From the NCBI RefSeq assembly GCF_033568475.1, contig NW_027331831.1, forward strand, positions 7,688,001-7,752,000: a stretch of DNA of 64,000 nucleotides, written 5' to 3'. Origin of the DNA: Henckelia pumila. Lineage: Eukaryota; Streptophyta; Magnoliopsida; Lamiales; Gesneriaceae. The position numbers and the translations under genes were made by a program. This document shows, piece after piece, positions 11,482 to 23,516 of the stretch (position 1 is its first letter; each line of letters opens with the position of its first letter). A model generated the notes under the pieces. The model did not search any database. It saw nothing but the letters and a program-made list of their open reading frames with translations, and had not been told where the DNA came from.

Positions 11482-13050
11482 TAACTAGTTGCCTACTATC
11501 TCCACGCTCCAATCTGACTAACTATATACTCTGCAGAAAGATTCAAAACAGAGTTTCTCTTCAGAATTATGAAATATCTCTAGCACAAGACAATCGATAT
11601 TCAAGTTCACGTTATGCAAAGTTGTGGAAAGCATTCAGTAGCCAACAGCACAGTAACAAAGCATTCATTCTCATACCAATTTATCAGTACTTCTCATTAC
11701 GTAGCTCCAGATGCAAACCATAGAAAATAAATAAAATATGAAAACACAAGAAAGAGTACTAATTAAATGCTTTATTTATGACAAATGTTCCCCTTCCAAT
11801 TAACAAACACCATAAAAATCGAGTACTTCACTACTTTCCTGGGGAAACACAGAGACAAATGACAATTAGTACGTAGTTGTCCCAAATTAATCTTTAAAAG
11901 GACAAGCTAATTCTTTTGTTTTCTCTCAAATTTTCAAGAATCCCATCCACAAGCAAGAGCTACAGCAACTTCAAACAAAAAAAAAACAGATTCAAATGAG
12001 GGGAATTTCAACATTCATTACCCAATTGCTCTTGATGTCTGAAGAAGAGAAGTTTGAAACATGTTCAAAATATAATTCAAGAAACCCACGATGAAACTGG
12101 ATTGAAGCGACGTACCCGAAAACAAAATTACCCCACTTCACACCAGTTCCTAAAAAGAAAGGAAAAAGATACTAGACCATGCCCTGAAATCTATGCCGTC
12201 CTTCTCCACTTTTGTTCAATCGGTAAGAGGAAAACAACAGTTGTGTGAATCTATCAAAGACCTATTTAAATCAGGGGAAAAGAGAAAAAAAGGGAAAGCT
12301 CACCGTTTCTTTTGTCTGTCACAACAGGATTACTAGAAACAGTAGAAAAACATTAACACCCGCTTCAAATAAGTACATTTCACCTAAAAAAATAAGATTA
12401 AAAAAAAAAAAGTAAAGGGCTTAACCGAAATTAGCTACCCACTGTGCAAAACACCTCAAGCATTCTTTTTCATCAAAAATTATCTTAAAGTTAATGATAA
12501 AGACTGGAACTTGAGCTAGTTTAGAGGGACCCCAAAAGCCAAGAGCTGGAATTGTACCTCAGAAATCAAGCCAAGAGTCCATAAAAAAACTTAACCATGC
12601 CAAGTACCCCCCACAGAAAGTGAAGCAATAATGCACATATAAAATCAAGACCTCAGAGCAACAAAATGAAACAAATAGATTAATAACTAACCATCAAGAA
12701 ACAGGTACAAATATTTAAGAAGTGTGCAACGATACTTACAGACAAGTGTAAAAGGAGAGGACTGACACAGTCTCCTCAACCATTCAGTCTCTGACAATCA
12801 CTCCATTATAGAGGGGATCAGTAAAGTTGGCAACTGGCAAAAGCAAGATAGGATTACTGTGTATTTGAAAAGAGAGGAGAGGGTGTCTAGTATTATTGTA
12901 GCAATAGAGGGGTGGGTGGGTAGGGTTCTTGGGGGGTGGGTGGGTTATGGAGCACACAGAGGAACAAGAAAAGTGCAAGAAGGGAGAGCTTAAGTACTGA
13001 CTTTATTGTGTTTTATGCACAGACACTCTCACCAAACCAATTCATAATAA
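11482..13050 (-). promoter_or_regulatory. probable SPL leader, leader introns and promoter
   Basis: No convincing coding frame continues upstream of the SPL start. On the minus strand 12780-13000 is strongly pyrimidine-rich (CCACCC and CTCTCC runs), as in long SPL leaders, so the transcript may start near 13000 and include one or more leader introns. This is inference from composition. Confidence 0.4.
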
Positions 13051-13886
13051 ATACTAATCTGTAATTTATTTGTAATACAGATTTCTCTCTTTCTTTGTTT
13101 TTTTTTAAACATAAATTTCACATGCAACTAACTATACTTTTTAAAAGTCCAAATTTGATATTATTGCTTCATAAAAATCTCTACACCTATACTATAATCA
13201 GATTTCAGAACCCATAAATTGTAATTTAAAATTGCAAAAAAAATAAAAATAAAAAATAAATAAAAGTCATGGTCAGTCTGCTTCGAAGGTTCATAAAAAT
13301 TCAAGTACGCATCTCAACCCCTACGTGGGGACAAGAAAAAGAAGGAAAGAGGAAGAGGGCATGATGAACCGAAGAACTAAGCATAATTGAATATGAATAT
13401 ATAATACAAAAATTGAATATATTTTTTTAGCGCTGTGTACAATTTTTTATTAATAAACGTATATGTAAATATAAAATATGGTGTTGTCTGACTATAATGG
13501 GGTGCGAGTGGAAAATGTGTTATTAAATTTGTGTATAAAGTTGTGGGCTTTTGGGCATTCTACCAAACAAAGATGAGAAATCAAGAAAAAGAGAGGCTTA
13601 CCAGTTTTACTAGTATACTCACCTTCCTTTTCAAGCTAATAGCCTTGTAACAAGTGATTAAAATAATCCCCCATCTCTATTGAAAATCATGAGTCCCGAG
13701 ACATTAATTGGGGAGAAGATAAAAAAATAATACTAACGAAGAAAAAAGGACAGACCCCAAGACGAGTGGCAAAAAGGGACAGGTGTTTGTAGCTATCAAT
13801 CTAATTTGTTTATTTAGAATTGCAAAAGGAAACCACCAAAAGAGTAAATCTTACTTTTTTTTAAAAGAAAAGAGAAAAGAAAAGAC
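13051..13886. other. intergenic
   Basis: No gene was recognised. It is A/T-rich with short homopolymer runs. Confidence 0.55.
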
Positions 13887-13928
13887 TAAGGGAGTGTTTG
13901 AGAAAAGAAAAGACTAAGGGAGTGTTTG
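13873..13928. repeat. 28-bp tandem duplication at a MITE border
   Basis: AGAAAAGAAAAGACTAAGGG with the following AGTGTTTG occurs twice in a row. The duplicated unit includes the first bases of the MITE that starts at 13918. Confidence 0.85.
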
Positions 13929-14681
13929 ATAGAGCTTTTAGAAAGTGATTTTTAGTTTTTAGCTGCATAAAAGTATTTTTTAGTGTGTAAATATTAAATT
14001 CTGCTTTAATTTCTACAACTTTTATCCAAAAGCAAAAAACTAAAATTTGATGCTTTTACTTTTTTGTTAAGATATAAAATTACAAGTTGACAAATATATC
14101 ATTAACAAACTTATCATATTACATATGTTTTTATTATTTTTTTAAAATACTTTTTAATTTTATATTATTATTACAAGTATTTTTTAAAAAGAAACATTTT
14201 TTAATTTTACATTATTATTACAAGCATTTTTTAAAAAAATAATTTTTTTAATTTTACATTATTATTACAAGCATTTATTTAAATATATATTGTATTTTAA
14301 TACATTTTTGTACATATCTTGTATATTTATACAAATTTTTTCATTTTTTATATTTTTATTTTTATTAATCTTATATATTTTTTCAAGTATTCATCTTATA
14401 AAAAATAAAATATTTTTGATACAAAATTAATAATGTAAAATAATATATAAACTCATTTTTTAAGTGTGAGTATCAAAAATTAAATAATCAAATAAGGGTA
14501 TGTTTGTCATTTAGTTAAAAAATTATGTTTGGAAGCAATTATTCTCCGAACACTAAACTTTAGCTTGTATTAGCTTTCAAATTTTATTTCCAAACACTCC
14601 CTACTTTAGCTTCTCACCAACTTCAAAATAATCTCTACTAGAATCACTTTTAAATAAGTAAAAGATCTCCAAAACATTCCC
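13918..14681. mobile_element. Tourist-like (PIF/Harbinger) non-autonomous element
   Basis: The termini GGGAGTGTTTGAT and CCAAAACATTCCC are imperfect inverted repeats, and TAA lies on both sides (13915-13917 and 14682-14684), the 3-bp duplication typical of PIF/Harbinger. An inner segment near 14575-14610 (CCAAACACTCCCTACTTTAG) repeats the terminal motif. The interior is non-coding. A 126-bp relative lies at 35439-35564. Confidence 0.7.
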
Positions 14682-14792
14682 TAAATCTTTAGTCAAATGT
14701 TTTTGAGTTATTCTTAACACCATAAGAAAATTAAATTTTTATTTATTTATAAGAATATAAAACCATTGTTTTTCAAGTTTTACATATCTAAT

Positions 14793-15056
14793 TAGAGGTG
14801 TCAAAACGGACTGGTCCACAACCCGTCGTAACCCACCATTAGGCGGGACGGGACGGGGCGGCTCATCTTTTAGGCGGGCTGAGAAAACACTAACCCGACC
14901 TATCTATTTTAGATGACGGTGGTAGGTCAACCCGATGGATTTACGTGTAAATTGGCAGATTTTTGCGGGCCAACTCGCAACCCATCACAACTCAACATTA
15001 GGCGGGGTGGTGCGGGCGGACCAACCCAACATGTCTAACCCATTTTGAGACATCTA
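14793..15056. mobile_element. hAT-type MITE with perfect 8-bp target duplication
   Basis: The ends TAGAGGTGTCAAAA and TTTTGAGACATCTA are inverted repeats, and TATCTAAT stands directly on each side (14785-14792 and 15057-15064). The 264-bp interior is unusually GC-rich and built from GGCGGG, AACCCGAC and AACCCAC motifs. Confidence 0.9.
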
Positions 15057-15115
15057 TATCTAATAATTGTGTACAAGCAATACATATCCACAAAATATAA
15101 AACTAGTCCCCAAAA

Positions 15116-15336
15116 AGGTTTCCAAGTTGGTGTTGGTGGAGTAGGCAAGGTCTTGACAAATGATTAAGAGTTCGATTTCCCCTACTAATACTTTATCAGA
15201 GCCTGTCGTATATGACTTGTTCAGTGTGATTTACCTGACTAGCGTCGTTTGCAGATTATTATGTTAGCCCAAATGTTTGCCTAATGTGCACTGAAGAATA
15301 ACGGTTGTCGGTTCCTACATCATAAAATAAAAATTG
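15116..15336 (+). repeat. tRNA-derived SINE, diverged full-length copy
   Basis: TCCAAGTTGGTGTTGGTGGA resembles the A-box region and AAGAGTTCGATTTCC the B box of a tRNA-type polymerase III promoter. The body and the tail TGCACTGAAGAATAACGGTT...ACATCATAAAAT align with the SINE at 48337-48553. Target duplications are not clear. Confidence 0.75.
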
Positions 15337-15588
15337 AAAAATATATTTAATAGAGTTTTATAAGATTATAAAACAATAAAATCAATTGTGATTTTTGATC
15401 GAATTTTTTGTTTTGTATCAATTATGGATCGTAGCGAGGTAAAAAAAAATAAGAAAATGATTTGCGTGAAAAGATAAAATTAAATGTAAATAAAAAAATT
15501 ACGAAAAATGTCAAAACAGTGAACAAAAATTCACCGGAATTTAGTTATATGGATTATGGAGCCGTTACTTTATATATATATATATATA

Positions 15589-15738
15589 GTTTTTTTTAAG
15601 TGCCCACCTACCATGTCCACCATCATGCCTACCAATGATGTGGCACTATTCCATTGGATGTGATAAAGATGTGATAATTGTAGGTCCAATAGAATAGTGT
15701 TCATTGGTGGGCATGGTAGGTGGGCACTTGAAAGAAAC
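15589..15738. mobile_element. 150-bp MITE in a TA microsatellite
   Basis: AAGTGCCCACCTACCATG near the left end and CATGGTAGGTGGGCACTT near the right are perfect inverted repeats within longer imperfect termini. Both sides are (TA)n, so a TA duplication as in Tc1/mariner elements is likely but cannot be separated from the microsatellite. Confidence 0.8.
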
Positions 15739-15764
15739 TTTATATATATATATATATGTGTGTA

Positions 15765-15886
15765 GAGTTTTGATCACATGGACAACTACGTGAGCAACGT
15801 AAAAACTTGGACATCCAATGAGTAAGTGCCACGTAAGCTGTTACTCACGTAGTTGCTCATGGTGATTGCCCATGTGATCAAAACTC
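15765..15886. mobile_element. 122-bp palindromic MITE with TA flanks
   Basis: The ends GAGTTTTGATCACATGG and CCATGTGATCAAAACTC are inverted repeats flanked by TA. A second inner inverted pair (AACTACGTGAGCAAC and GTTACTCACGTAGTTGCTC) makes the element nearly a full hairpin. It lies 26 bp from the preceding MITE. Confidence 0.8.
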
Positions 15887-15942
15887 TATATACGTATATT
15901 TAAATTTTGTTGAACACTATGCATATTTGATATGTGATCACT

Positions 15943-16380
15943 ATTTTTTTTTACAAGAAAATATTCATTAAACGAATTCAACTAAAACTACATCCGAAAT
16001 AATAGATGACGAAGGATAAAATCATTTCTTCAGATCGGATATAGAACCTATTATTTTAGCCAAAGCGTGGACAGCTTGATTTGCTGACCTGTTAACAAAA
16101 TAAAAACCATAAGATTGAAATCCATGCGAGGAATTTACAATCTGCAACGATCAAACCTAAATTTAAAGCGTCCAACATCGAACCAAATAAATCATCAATA
16201 ACGATCTTTGCATTAGACTCAATAATAATATTTTGAAAATTCATGTCTTTGAGCCGAGTTAGAGCTTCCTTGATTCCCAAATCTTCAGCGAAAGAAGAAT
16301 CTTGAATGCCCAAGAGTCCAAGACACTTCCTTGAATTGCCCCCAATGACTCTACCTAAAGAGTTTCTGAGTAAACATATC
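15943..16380 (-). mobile_element. 5'-truncated LINE 3' end
   Basis: The minus strand carries an RNase H-type coding remnant followed by an untranslated tail ending in an A-run (plus-strand T-run at about 15946-15954). This is the layout of a truncated non-LTR retrotransposon insertion. Confidence 0.65.
16022..16379 (-). pseudogene. LINE-type RNase H (RVT_3) domain remnant
   Basis: Translation of the minus strand gives NSLGRVIGGNSRK, then EDLGIKEALTRLKDMNFQNI, then IIIESNAKIVIDDLFGS and DCKFLA. After a frameshift near 16127 it continues GFYFVNRSANQAVHALAK and a stop at 16022-16024. This order is that of the reverse-transcriptase-like RNase H domain found at the C-terminus of plant LINE-1 polyproteins. 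The catalytic Asp normally found in ESDAK is Asn here, and the frame is broken, so the copy is dead twice over. No reverse transcriptase sequence is attached. Confidence 0.8.
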
Positions 16381-16582
16381 TAATCCATACGAAATTAATC
16401 ACGAAAAACCGCTCTGCAACAACATTACATTATAGATAAAAGGCCGTCGGTTTGCTCCAATGTACATAAGGCTTCTGTCTAGGCAAGCATGGTCTTCTAT
16501 GAATATAAGCCACCGAGAGTTCGAAGAAAAACCGCTGCATCACTATTTCTTGATACATGGAATATATAAAATTTTAACATAT

Positions 16583-16617
<35 letters not shown>

Positions 16618-16661
16618 ATTATTATTATTATTGTTGTTGTTGTTGTTGTTATTATTGTTAG
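16583..16661. repeat. (TTG)n/(TTA)n compound microsatellite
   Basis: Blocks of TTG and TTA trinucleotides alternate over about 80 bp. Confidence 0.95.
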
Positions 16662-17010
16662 ATACCATTTGGAATCATGGATGAGATGTACGATAGATTA
16701 ATAAAAACATGATGAGATGTGGCTAAGCAAGACATATATATAAATAATATGTTATTTTGTATGTATTTTATTTTGTATGATTATTGTGTTTATTATCTTA
16801 ATTACCATTGCCAATTTCACACAATTTCAATTATATGACACTCATCCTCCACTAATACCTTGGGTTAAGAGATATTTGTCATCAAACTTACATCTAATGT
16901 TATACCGGGTCATGAGATATCATTGGGTTAACAAAAAAAATGAGAAAAACATGACATGAGTAAAAATTTGTATCTCATCTCACTATCATCTCATGTACCA
17001 AACGATGCCT
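16659..17010. mobile_element. possible MITE (ATACCATTTGG termini)
   Basis: GATACCATTTGGAATCATGG with downstream GATGAGATG near the left, and ATCTCATGTACCAAACGATGCC at the right, form an imperfect inverted pair like that of the element at 48968-49353. Target duplications are not resolved. Confidence 0.45.
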
Positions 17011-18100
17011 TATAGTCATGACTCGGGACTATCGTTGTTTTGTGAACCAAGGTTTTATTTGAATATATGATATAATGTGGTATTTATATTTTGGAGAGAT
17101 GTGACAGTTTAAATTAGGAATATTGTCAATTATGCTGTTGAATATATATAAAATATATTTTCCCGTGGTCATTTTGAGTTCCACGTATACATATGTTTTT
17201 TTTTCCATGAAACCCACCTACATACAGTATTGCGTGTGGCTCCGTGCTTTAAGGGATTGTTTTATATGTTTTTATTTTTGGAAAATTATTCTTCTGTTTT
17301 ATCAGAGTATATTGTATCAATTTACTCCTATATCTAATTTCCAAAGAAAAATAGAAAAATTACTCCTCTGTCTGTACATTTTTTATTAACTGCGAAAACC
17401 CAAATCAAATCGTTTCATTTAAATACATCTTAATTATTATCACTTCAAAATATAAAGGTAGGATGACAAGTTAGAATTATAGAATTGAATCCAATATAAT
17501 CTACCCGAGTATATATATTATCTTCAATTAAATCCAATTATCATCATTATCTGATAAAGAATTCTAAAGATGAAATACAAGCATATTATAGTGCAATTAT
17601 TAAAAAAGAAAATAAAAGCTAATTTTTAGTACAATAATGTTAAATTACAAACTATATTAGTCAACTTTCAAGTTCCGATCACACAATCAAACAGACAAAA
17701 TCATAATTCCACTCACAATTTTGACGTTTGTAGCTTTGTATGCTTTCTAAGCTGCCATTGATTCTTTCTGGAGAAAAACAAAACATTGGGATGGTAATTG
17801 GTCCATTGGCAAACCGCACTTTTTTGGTTCTTTTACTATGAAAAAATTTGTAGAGAGTTAAAAACATAAATTACTTCAGCTTCAAAAAAACAATTGAAAT
17901 AAAAATTAATTACGTAAATGAGAACAATAATGTTATATTATTGGTAATATATCTGAAAGGAACTTATAAACCATCAATACATGGGCATGATCCATTATTG
18001 CATGTTACATTAATCTAGAGTATATAAAAGTTATTTCTTCGATCAAGAAAAAACTCTTATCGACTATAAAAAAAAACTTTTTATTTTAAGAAAGAAAATC
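17011..18100. other. intergenic
   Basis: No gene or defined repeat was recognised. Short frames here lack known motifs. Confidence 0.55.
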
Positions 18101-18109
18101 TAGCATGAC

Positions 18110-18600
18110 TGATAACTGTTGGTGTGTTGAGATGTTTCCCATCGATCGAGTAAAATATCTGAAATCCTGTATATGGAATAGAATGATCATCTCTCCTTGT
18201 GTTAGCTTTTTGGGATTGAGTTAGGTCCAAGTTCATTCTCTTTAACATCATATCAGAGACAAATTCCACTGTTATATGTTGAACTGCTCATAGTTGTGAC
18301 ACTCATAATTCCATCATAATGTGTTGAACTGTCCATATTGAGCCGCTCATAGTTTCAGTACTGTTATGTGTTGGAATGCATGTACATATATAGTTGGGCA
18401 TACTCGTAGTTCCAACATATATAGTTAGTTAGATCACTCATAGTAGGGTCACTCGTTAATATCTCAACACTCCAATCGTTTCATTCTTAAGTGTGAGAGA
18501 GGTGTCATGGTTTGTTAAGATATGTCACATTGATAGGGTAAAATTTATGGAGTCCTATATATGGAACATGACAATCCTCCTCTATATGATGTGTTAACAA
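18110..18600 (+). mobile_element. TRIM-like element (short LTRs, no coding region)
   Basis: Two related segments, about 18115-18210 and 18505-18595, share TTGAGATGTTTCCCATCGAT or TTAAGATATGTCACATTGAT followed by a GGGTAAAA-like and a TCCTATATATGGAA-like block. After the first copy come GTTAGCTTTTTGGGATTGAG and TTTAACATCATATCAGAG, which resembles the plant methionine-tRNA primer site (TGGTATCAGAGC) that follows the LTR in small TRIM elements. Boundaries are approximate. Confidence 0.5.
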
Positions 18601-19800
18601 TAACTTATAAATTTACAAAAATTAAAATTAAAATTTTCTTATAGTTACCTATAGAATCCAATTCTCTAGAATTTTTTTGCAACCACGTGTTTGTGATATG
18701 GGTTTATTTCCATGTCCAGATCTATGCTAATTTATGACTTTGCCATTTATCTTGTCTGTTGTAAGCTTATTTTTTGCTCTACGGAATAGTTCGGACAATT
18801 CTTCACGAGTTCATGTTGCACTAGAAAACTTGAGGGATCACATTTCTCTTATTCTCTAGTTCGGACTCTCTTTTTTTATCTTCTCTTTGTTTTCTTGCAA
18901 GCAATTGGCAATGCACATTGTTGTTTACAAGCTTATCTTTTCGAGAAAATGCATTTCTCTTTCTAGCAAGAAAGCAATAACTATCGTTATTTTCAAGGAT
19001 GCATTTAGAAGGGTGAATAAACATTTTAATTTTTTTTTTTTATATCTAAAATGCTTATTTTTTTGCGATCGATTTTGATAGGGTTAGTTATACAAGGCCA
19101 AATTTTTTTCAACACTAAAAAACGGTTGGAATACAAATATAATGCGGAAAATGGTCCAGCAATTTTTGTGATGATAAATGCTCAAACAAGGCAATTCAAC
19201 GAAATAAGGAAAGTAGTAAGTAAGATGACACAAGAGATAATGGAAGTTCGAAGAAAAAATTCTTCCATGTCTCTATTTTTTCCACTCAGGAACAAATTCG
19301 CTAGAAGACCTTGATCGTTTTACAATTTTTTTGTAACAATCTAATTCAACCTTAGCTCTTATCTAAGTCAAAACTCATAGTTAATTTCTCAACAATGGTT
19401 GGGACAATAATTCACGCAACCAAAACAAATCAAATGAAACGTAGAATGAATTAATCATTAGATTCAAATTAACGATGGAGCAACTCTTCAATGGTTTGAT
19501 ATAAGAAAGTTATACAGTTATCGGGTGCTCTGCATGATCCTTGGTGATCTGATAGATGATCTTTTAAGTGAGAGCAATTGAGCAATTGTAGATATAAAGA
19601 TTAAAGTGCTTTGAAAACTCTTAGAGAATGCAAACTTGAATATGCTTTCTTGAATCAACGTACGCTTCAATAAACGAGCAGTTTAATATTTTATAAATGA
19701 AAAAAAAAAAATGGTTGTTGATAACAAAAGTAATCAGCCATATATTAGATTTATCTTTTTGATAGACATTATACTTTTATTGTGCATGATTATTCAACGA
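18601..19800. other. intergenic
   Basis: No gene was recognised. Short frames at 18821-19024 and 19051-19314 look like chance frames. Confidence 0.5.
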
Positions 19801-20346
19801 TGATACTCACTAAAATTTGATTCCACTCAAGCTCAGAGCCTCAAGTTTAGAGATGAATCTGAAATCAAACAAATAATGTTAGAGGGGGCCGGGAGGGTAT
19901 CCCGGCGTAGCTCCTCCGACGCTCAAGTCAGAGACGTGAACAAATAAGAGAAAGAGGAGCTTGGGCGCCCCTTACCTTAGGGTGGACGAGCTCTAGGATG
20001 GTAAGCTTGGTTTTGTATCTTAAGTTGTCTTGGGAGGGCGAGCTCTAAAGGAGAGGCGCGTGACCTACATGCTCGTGGTCCCCTACAAAGTGTTCGTTGT
20101 CCCCTATTTTGCCTCCTATAAATACGGGTTTGCTTTTTCCATTTGAATTCAATTCACTTTCATTTTGAGGGGCGCCCAAGCTCCTTTTTCTCTTATCTGT
20201 TCACGTCTCTGACTTGAGCGTCGGAGAGGCTACGTCGGGATACCCTCCCGGCCCCCTCTAAAAATTTGCTTGATTTCAGGTCCATCTCTAAACTTGAGAC
20301 TCTGAGCTTGATTGGGATCCGGGCCATCAAATTTTAGTGAGCATCA
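19801..20346. mobile_element. palindromic LTR-like (fold-back) element
   Basis: The outer ~175 bp on each side are inverted copies of one another: the left begins TGATACTCACTAAAATTTGA and the right ends TCAAATTTTAGTGAGCATCA, and each arm contains GAGACGTGAAC, GACGCTCAAGTC and GGGGGCCGGGAGGGTATCCC. In the plus orientation the right arm reads like the U5 end of a Tat/gypsy LTR (GACTTGAGCGTCGGAG...GAGCATCA). The ~195-bp centre carries CCTATAAATACGGG, a TATA box. The flanks AACGA and AACCA differ by one base, so a 5-bp duplication is possible. There is no coding capacity. Confidence 0.8.
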
Positions 20347-20351
20347 AACCA

Positions 20352-21662
20352 AATCTTCTGATAAAGTAGATAGAATTCTTATGCAATGCGTGGCTTTTAT
20401 TTGAAGAGATCTCACTAGCTAAATCATTTTCGAATATTATGCGGTAGAGTGAACATAACTAATTAATTAATACAGCAATCTTGTATACTGAATTATGCAT
20501 GCGGTCGAATAGTCTTATGATACACAGTATAGTCGTACTAAGGCTTGAACGGTTTAATGACTTGATGTTGAAATCAGATAATTATCTTCTACTGAATCTT
20601 CAATTGAGCGATCTTGTACATGTTAATACATGCAAAGATAGTTCGATCTAGTACAATAAACTATTATTTGCTATCACCAAAACCAAAAGACATAACAACT
20701 ATGTTAGTTATACAACTTGCAAAGAAAAACACAACAATCTGTATTAGACTAAATTTAAGGTAAACCAACGCACATACTAAATCGTAGAAGGGAGAATTGA
20801 GTAAACGCAAAGGAGCAGACCCCACGGAGGCCGGCTCGTGGATGATATGACATAGGCGTCTATCCATCTACCTATCATAATAATAATTGTAAGTGCAAAA
20901 GCAGAGCACCCCCACACACCATTTCTTGATTTGACCTTCCAAATACACCCTATAAATACCCACGTACCGCTTTGTCTTTTAACATACGTGACTAGCTAGC
21001 AAAAAAAATAAAATGGAATTATTAGAATATAATAATTCATATTTTCTTGAAGTGCATTTGGGGACATGTATACATAGATCCGAATGTTTCCAACATTTAT
21101 TCTTAATTTGTACGAACTCTTACTAACATCTGTTACAAAAATTAATACTAGCTTGATATTTTATTGTCTAATTAAGTACAATATTTTATTTATTTATAGT
21201 TTGGTAAACGCAATTTTCCGCAAAAAATGAGCATCCGTAAGCCTTCTCCTTGCCTACACCCTATATCAAAAATTAAGATACTATTAGTCAAATGTCAACT
21301 CCCCTCAATTTGCCTGAAAAGTTCCCTAGAATATATGAGCCCACAACAATATATACATATATATATATATACATATATATGACATTATGCAGATCTTTAA
21401 TAAGATTGGGGCATCAGTTGTTTATTAATTAGACACACTACAACTTCCTTGGAAAAATCTGAGCCACAGCACAAGATCATGAATATCTATTCTCACATGG
21501 CAGGAAATGGATCCAAAATTTCCATGCATTATTAATGTAGTGTGTCACTATAATTTACCCAACGAAAATGAAACCGGTTACACAAATTCAATGGAGGCAA
21601 AATTTGCTGCTCAATTGCGAAAGAAGATTTATCTTGTGGGCAAAATTCCATTAAATATATAT

Positions 21663-21702
<40 letters not shown>

Positions 21703-23200
21703 CTTACATTAACATATAGACATAAAAAAATAACGTAATTTCATCGACTAGAAAAAATAACGTAATTTCGAACCAATATAAAATATACCATTATATTTTT
21801 ATATAATAATTTATAAAAAAAATAAATATCATGAATAATTAAATAATATCTTAAAAGTAACTTTAGATCAATTTATTGAGCAAGGACACCTAAAAATAAA
21901 AGTAAAAACTTTTTGGACCCTTTTATACTTGTATCATACATTTTTCATCGTCTCGTCCACGAAAAACATTTTGGACGCAGCCAATACAGTTCCATCATAT
22001 ATAGACCTGCAGTTAATTAAAGAAAGATGTCGACCACTACTCCATGTACGTAGTTTTACATAGATCGAGTTGTTCATTTGATGGGGCATTCAAATTCAAT
22101 GCCATTGGTTTGGTTTGAGGCGGTGTCCTTAACTAACCTAGTGAACAACGCAGAGGAGAAGGAAAAAAAAGAAAAGGAAAGAAGCAAACATGGGATTAAT
22201 CAACCACATTTATATATGTAATATGTAGCCTTAATTAGTTATATTAATTAGATTGTACATTGATTATTTATGTTAATTAATAAAAGTATTGAAACAATGA
22301 ATAAATAATGATATGTTTGGTTGATTAATTCATTCAAATTCGGATTAAGATCACGATCAAAAGATGACATATAATATTACTCTTTATCAATTATATATCG
22401 TTTAAATATTCATTCTCAAGTTTGATCGAGCCAAATAAAAATACAACAGGATAAGTTGTGCAGATTAGTACTGTAATTCTTAGAATTGAAGAAGAAAGAA
22501 ATGCGATCTTCTATATTGGATGAGGTGTTTTATACCTTCTTTTACAAGTTATAATTTTATATATAAGCAGTCACTTTGTATCTCAAATCACTATCAGCAT
22601 TGTTTTCACATTCGTAAAGTTAATTGTTCAAATGATTTGAAAACCTTTAATTTCCAGGCCGGCGTGTAATAATATACATGTTTCTCGTGATTAATTTCTT
22701 GTGAACCATATAATATATATATAACACAATTTGTTTTGTATCAAATCGCTTCTAAACATCTCTGTTTCATGATTCATATTAATATTTTACCGAGTGTTAA
22801 TTTACCTGCACGATGAAGATAAATGTAGATCAAAGCCAAAAAAAAAGTATACATATACATATATATCTAGAGATGTTTAGGCCAATTAATTTCCTATCAG
22901 CCTTGCTTTGTTAATATATATAAATTAACAAAATAAATTAGTTATATAACAGGATCCATATTTAGCCATTTAGGTCGCGGCCAATTAAGAAGTACAATTT
23001 TAAAGAAGTCTAAGAAAATATACTTAGAATATTACAGCACAATCACCAAATATCGGACGGTGTATATTGTATCCAAATTGAATGAGAAAGCAGCCAAGAA
23101 AAAAAATAAATGAAGTACAGAAAATTACAACTTCATCTGAGGATCTAAGACGTCTATTAATATTATTGTATGAGGTAACGTAGTACAATCTTATTTAAAG
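20352..23200. other. intergenic, 3' side of the WRKY gene
   Basis: No gene was recognised in this long A/T-rich stretch. It contains a short (AT)n run at about 21356-21380 and a longer one at 21667-21700. A small frame at 21507-21719 has no recognisable motif. Confidence 0.5.
21667..21700. repeat. (AT)n microsatellite
   Basis: About 17 AT units. Confidence 0.95.
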
Positions 23201-23338
23201 CAATATATGTCCACATATGATCTTGTACATATGCATATAACAATACATAAAATTAAAGTTTCTTTTTTTCTTCCTTTTCCAAGGTTTCTATCTGGTGCGA
23301 GATGTATATATCGTATGATACTACGTGCATATATCAAC

Positions 23339-23516
23339 TTAAATGGAAGTGTAAATTTGCATCTGACTAAGAATGTGCTCGAAATTGTCGGTAGGTTTGT
23401 CTATTGGATGTGTGTGTACGCCTTCGTAGGTTGTCACCACAACTCCTTCGTCTTTAGACAGCCTTTGGACTTGCTTTTTCACGTTGCAATTTTGATACGT
23501 GCACCTGTAATAGCTT
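23339..23516 (-). CDS. WRKY75-like: WRKY75-like exon 2 (zinc-finger half)
   Basis: This exon is easily missed because the minus frame is open for only 178 bp. It encodes the SYYRC start of the zinc finger, [20 protein letters not shown], then VHTHP and the conserved C-terminal tail, and ends TAA. Its acceptor CCAG|AAGC restores the codon split by the exon 1 donor AG|GTTC at 25484. Confidence 0.92.

Noticed and set aside
16460-16684. Open frame with poly-leucine
   Set aside because: It is the TTG/TTA microsatellite and has no other support.
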